Source: Bacillota bacterium
Lineage (GTDB): Bacteria > Bacillota > Clostridia > Oscillospirales > Acutalibacteraceae
NCBI GenBank assembly: GCA_023460155.1
Contig: JAEWRF010000112.1
Span: forward strand, 1-22,637
Direction of reading: 5' to 3'
Length of the DNA stretch: 22,637 nt
Part shown: piece by piece, positions 22,297 through 22,637 of the stretch
Position numbering within the stretch: the first letter of the stretch is position 1
Layout of the letters: each line of letters starts with the position of its first letter
The notes under the pieces: generated by a model
Databases searched by the model: none
The model's input: the letters and a program-made list of their open reading frames with translations, nothing else
Told to the model about the DNA's origin: nothing
Position numbers and translations under genes: made by a program

Positions 22297-22637
22297 TCTT
22301 TTTATTCCCTCCGATCAAGCCAGGCTTCCGGCCCGGCTGAACTAATTATCATTTTACCGGAATGCCGCGTTGTTTTCAACCGTTCCGCCTGATTTGCCGG
22401 AAATGCTGCCGTAAATATCGTGATCTGCCCGCATGGAGTCGATTTTTGCAATCCGATCGAAACTAACACAAGATCCGCCATCCTTTAATGACTCAATCTT
22501 ACATAGATTTATTTCAACATAGAAAGAAAAAAGCCCATGCTGCGCATGGACCTTTTTGCTGGCTCCCCGTGTTGGGCTCGCCCTGCGGGCCGCGGGCTAA
22601 AAGCACTCCGCAGGAGTGTTTTCTTAACGCCTTGTTC
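22297..22637. other. Noncoding right end with hairpin cluster
   Basis: Apart from the GNAT promoter, 22297-22530 shows no gene I can support. From 22533 to 22623 three hairpins with 3-base loops follow one another: CCATGC-TGC-GCATGG (22535-22549), GCCC-TGC-GGGC (22580-22590) and CACTCC-GCA-GGAGTG (22604-22618). The first and third have T runs (CCTTTTT and TTTTC on plus; TTTTTTC on minus for the first), so they could terminate transcripts from either side. A 42-codon minus-strand frame (22509 to the edge) also crosses this block but is very rich in Arg and Pro. Confidence 0.5.
22351..22379 (-). promoter_or_regulatory. Promoter of the GNAT gene
   Basis: Minus-strand TTGAAA (22379-22374), a 17-base spacer and TAAAAT (22356-22351), 54 bases before the ATG at 22296. 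Confidence 0.65.

Noticed and set aside
22302..22481. 59-codon minus-strand open frame just upstream of the GNAT gene
   Set aside because: No ribosome site at a usable distance, no recognisable motif, and it contains the GNAT promoter hexamers.
22556..22585. tRNA 3' end on the minus strand, suggested by CGAGCCCAACACGGGGAGCCA
   Set aside because: The 5' half of the T arm (GTTGG expected) is absent and no anticodon or D arm follows upstream, so no cloverleaf can be drawn.
22509..22637. Minus-strand frame of 42 codons open to the right edge, possible protein C-terminus
   Set aside because: Arg/Pro-rich and laid over strong hairpins with T runs, which looks like a structured repeat read in frame. 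It cannot be decided without more sequence.

Overview
The window looks like chromosomal DNA of a moderately GC-rich Gram-positive anaerobe, most likely a clostridial Firmicute of the Oscillospirales/Ruminococcaceae type. The reasons are strong AGGAGG-type ribosome binding sites, sigma-A promoters with 17-base spacers, a Bce-type antimicrobial-peptide sensing and ABC module, split ThrE exporter genes, PepC and a TrmB-type regulator. The genus is inference. No rRNA, tRNA, CRISPR array, transposase or phage gene was seen. Twenty complete protein genes and one gene cut by the left edge can be supported. Only three (SGNH hydrolase, FMN hydroxy-acid dehydrogenase, thioredoxin) lie on the plus strand.

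Layout. 1-33: first codons of a probable L-lactate dehydrogenase on the minus strand, with a promoter and a perfect operator-like palindrome behind it. 271-4831: response regulator, histidine kinase, ABC ATPase and ABC permease (BceRSAB type), with an 11-base-phased CTTAC/GTAAG site in front of the ATPase gene. 5068-5763: cytoplasmic SGNH hydrolase. 5804-8501: COG2509-type FAD dehydrogenase, YaiI/DUF188 protein and HAD phosphatase. 8502-8698: noncoding, holding two divergent copies of a hairpin repeat. 8699-11287: divergent pepC and an FMN-dependent alpha-hydroxy-acid dehydrogenase. 11341-17081: a long minus-strand run read as threonine aldolase, 7TM-GGDEF protein, D-2-hydroxyacid dehydrogenase, MscS channel and the two ThrE halves. 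17313-19273: TrmB-type regulator and diaminopimelate decarboxylase. 19451-19762: thioredoxin, behind a 19-base palindrome centred about 41 bases upstream of the predicted start of transcription. 19821-22296: GNAT acetyltransferase, lipoate-protein ligase and lipoyl synthase. 22297-22637: no convincing gene; it holds a promoter and a cluster of small-loop hairpins.

How the genes may work together. The Bce block is a self-contained sense-and-detoxify unit for cell-wall-active peptides. Threonine aldolase and the ThrE exporter lie in one directon, suggesting joint handling of surplus threonine or serine. Three candidate lactate/2-hydroxyacid enzymes (an L-LDH start, an FMN hydroxy-acid dehydrogenase, a D-LDH-like enzyme) fit a lactate-making or lactate-using fermenter. 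LplA and LipA provide scavenging and synthesis of lipoate. No complete, obviously new multi-gene system was found. The best leads are regulatory palindromes, an intergenic hairpin repeat, and cysteine clusters in two flavoenzymes.
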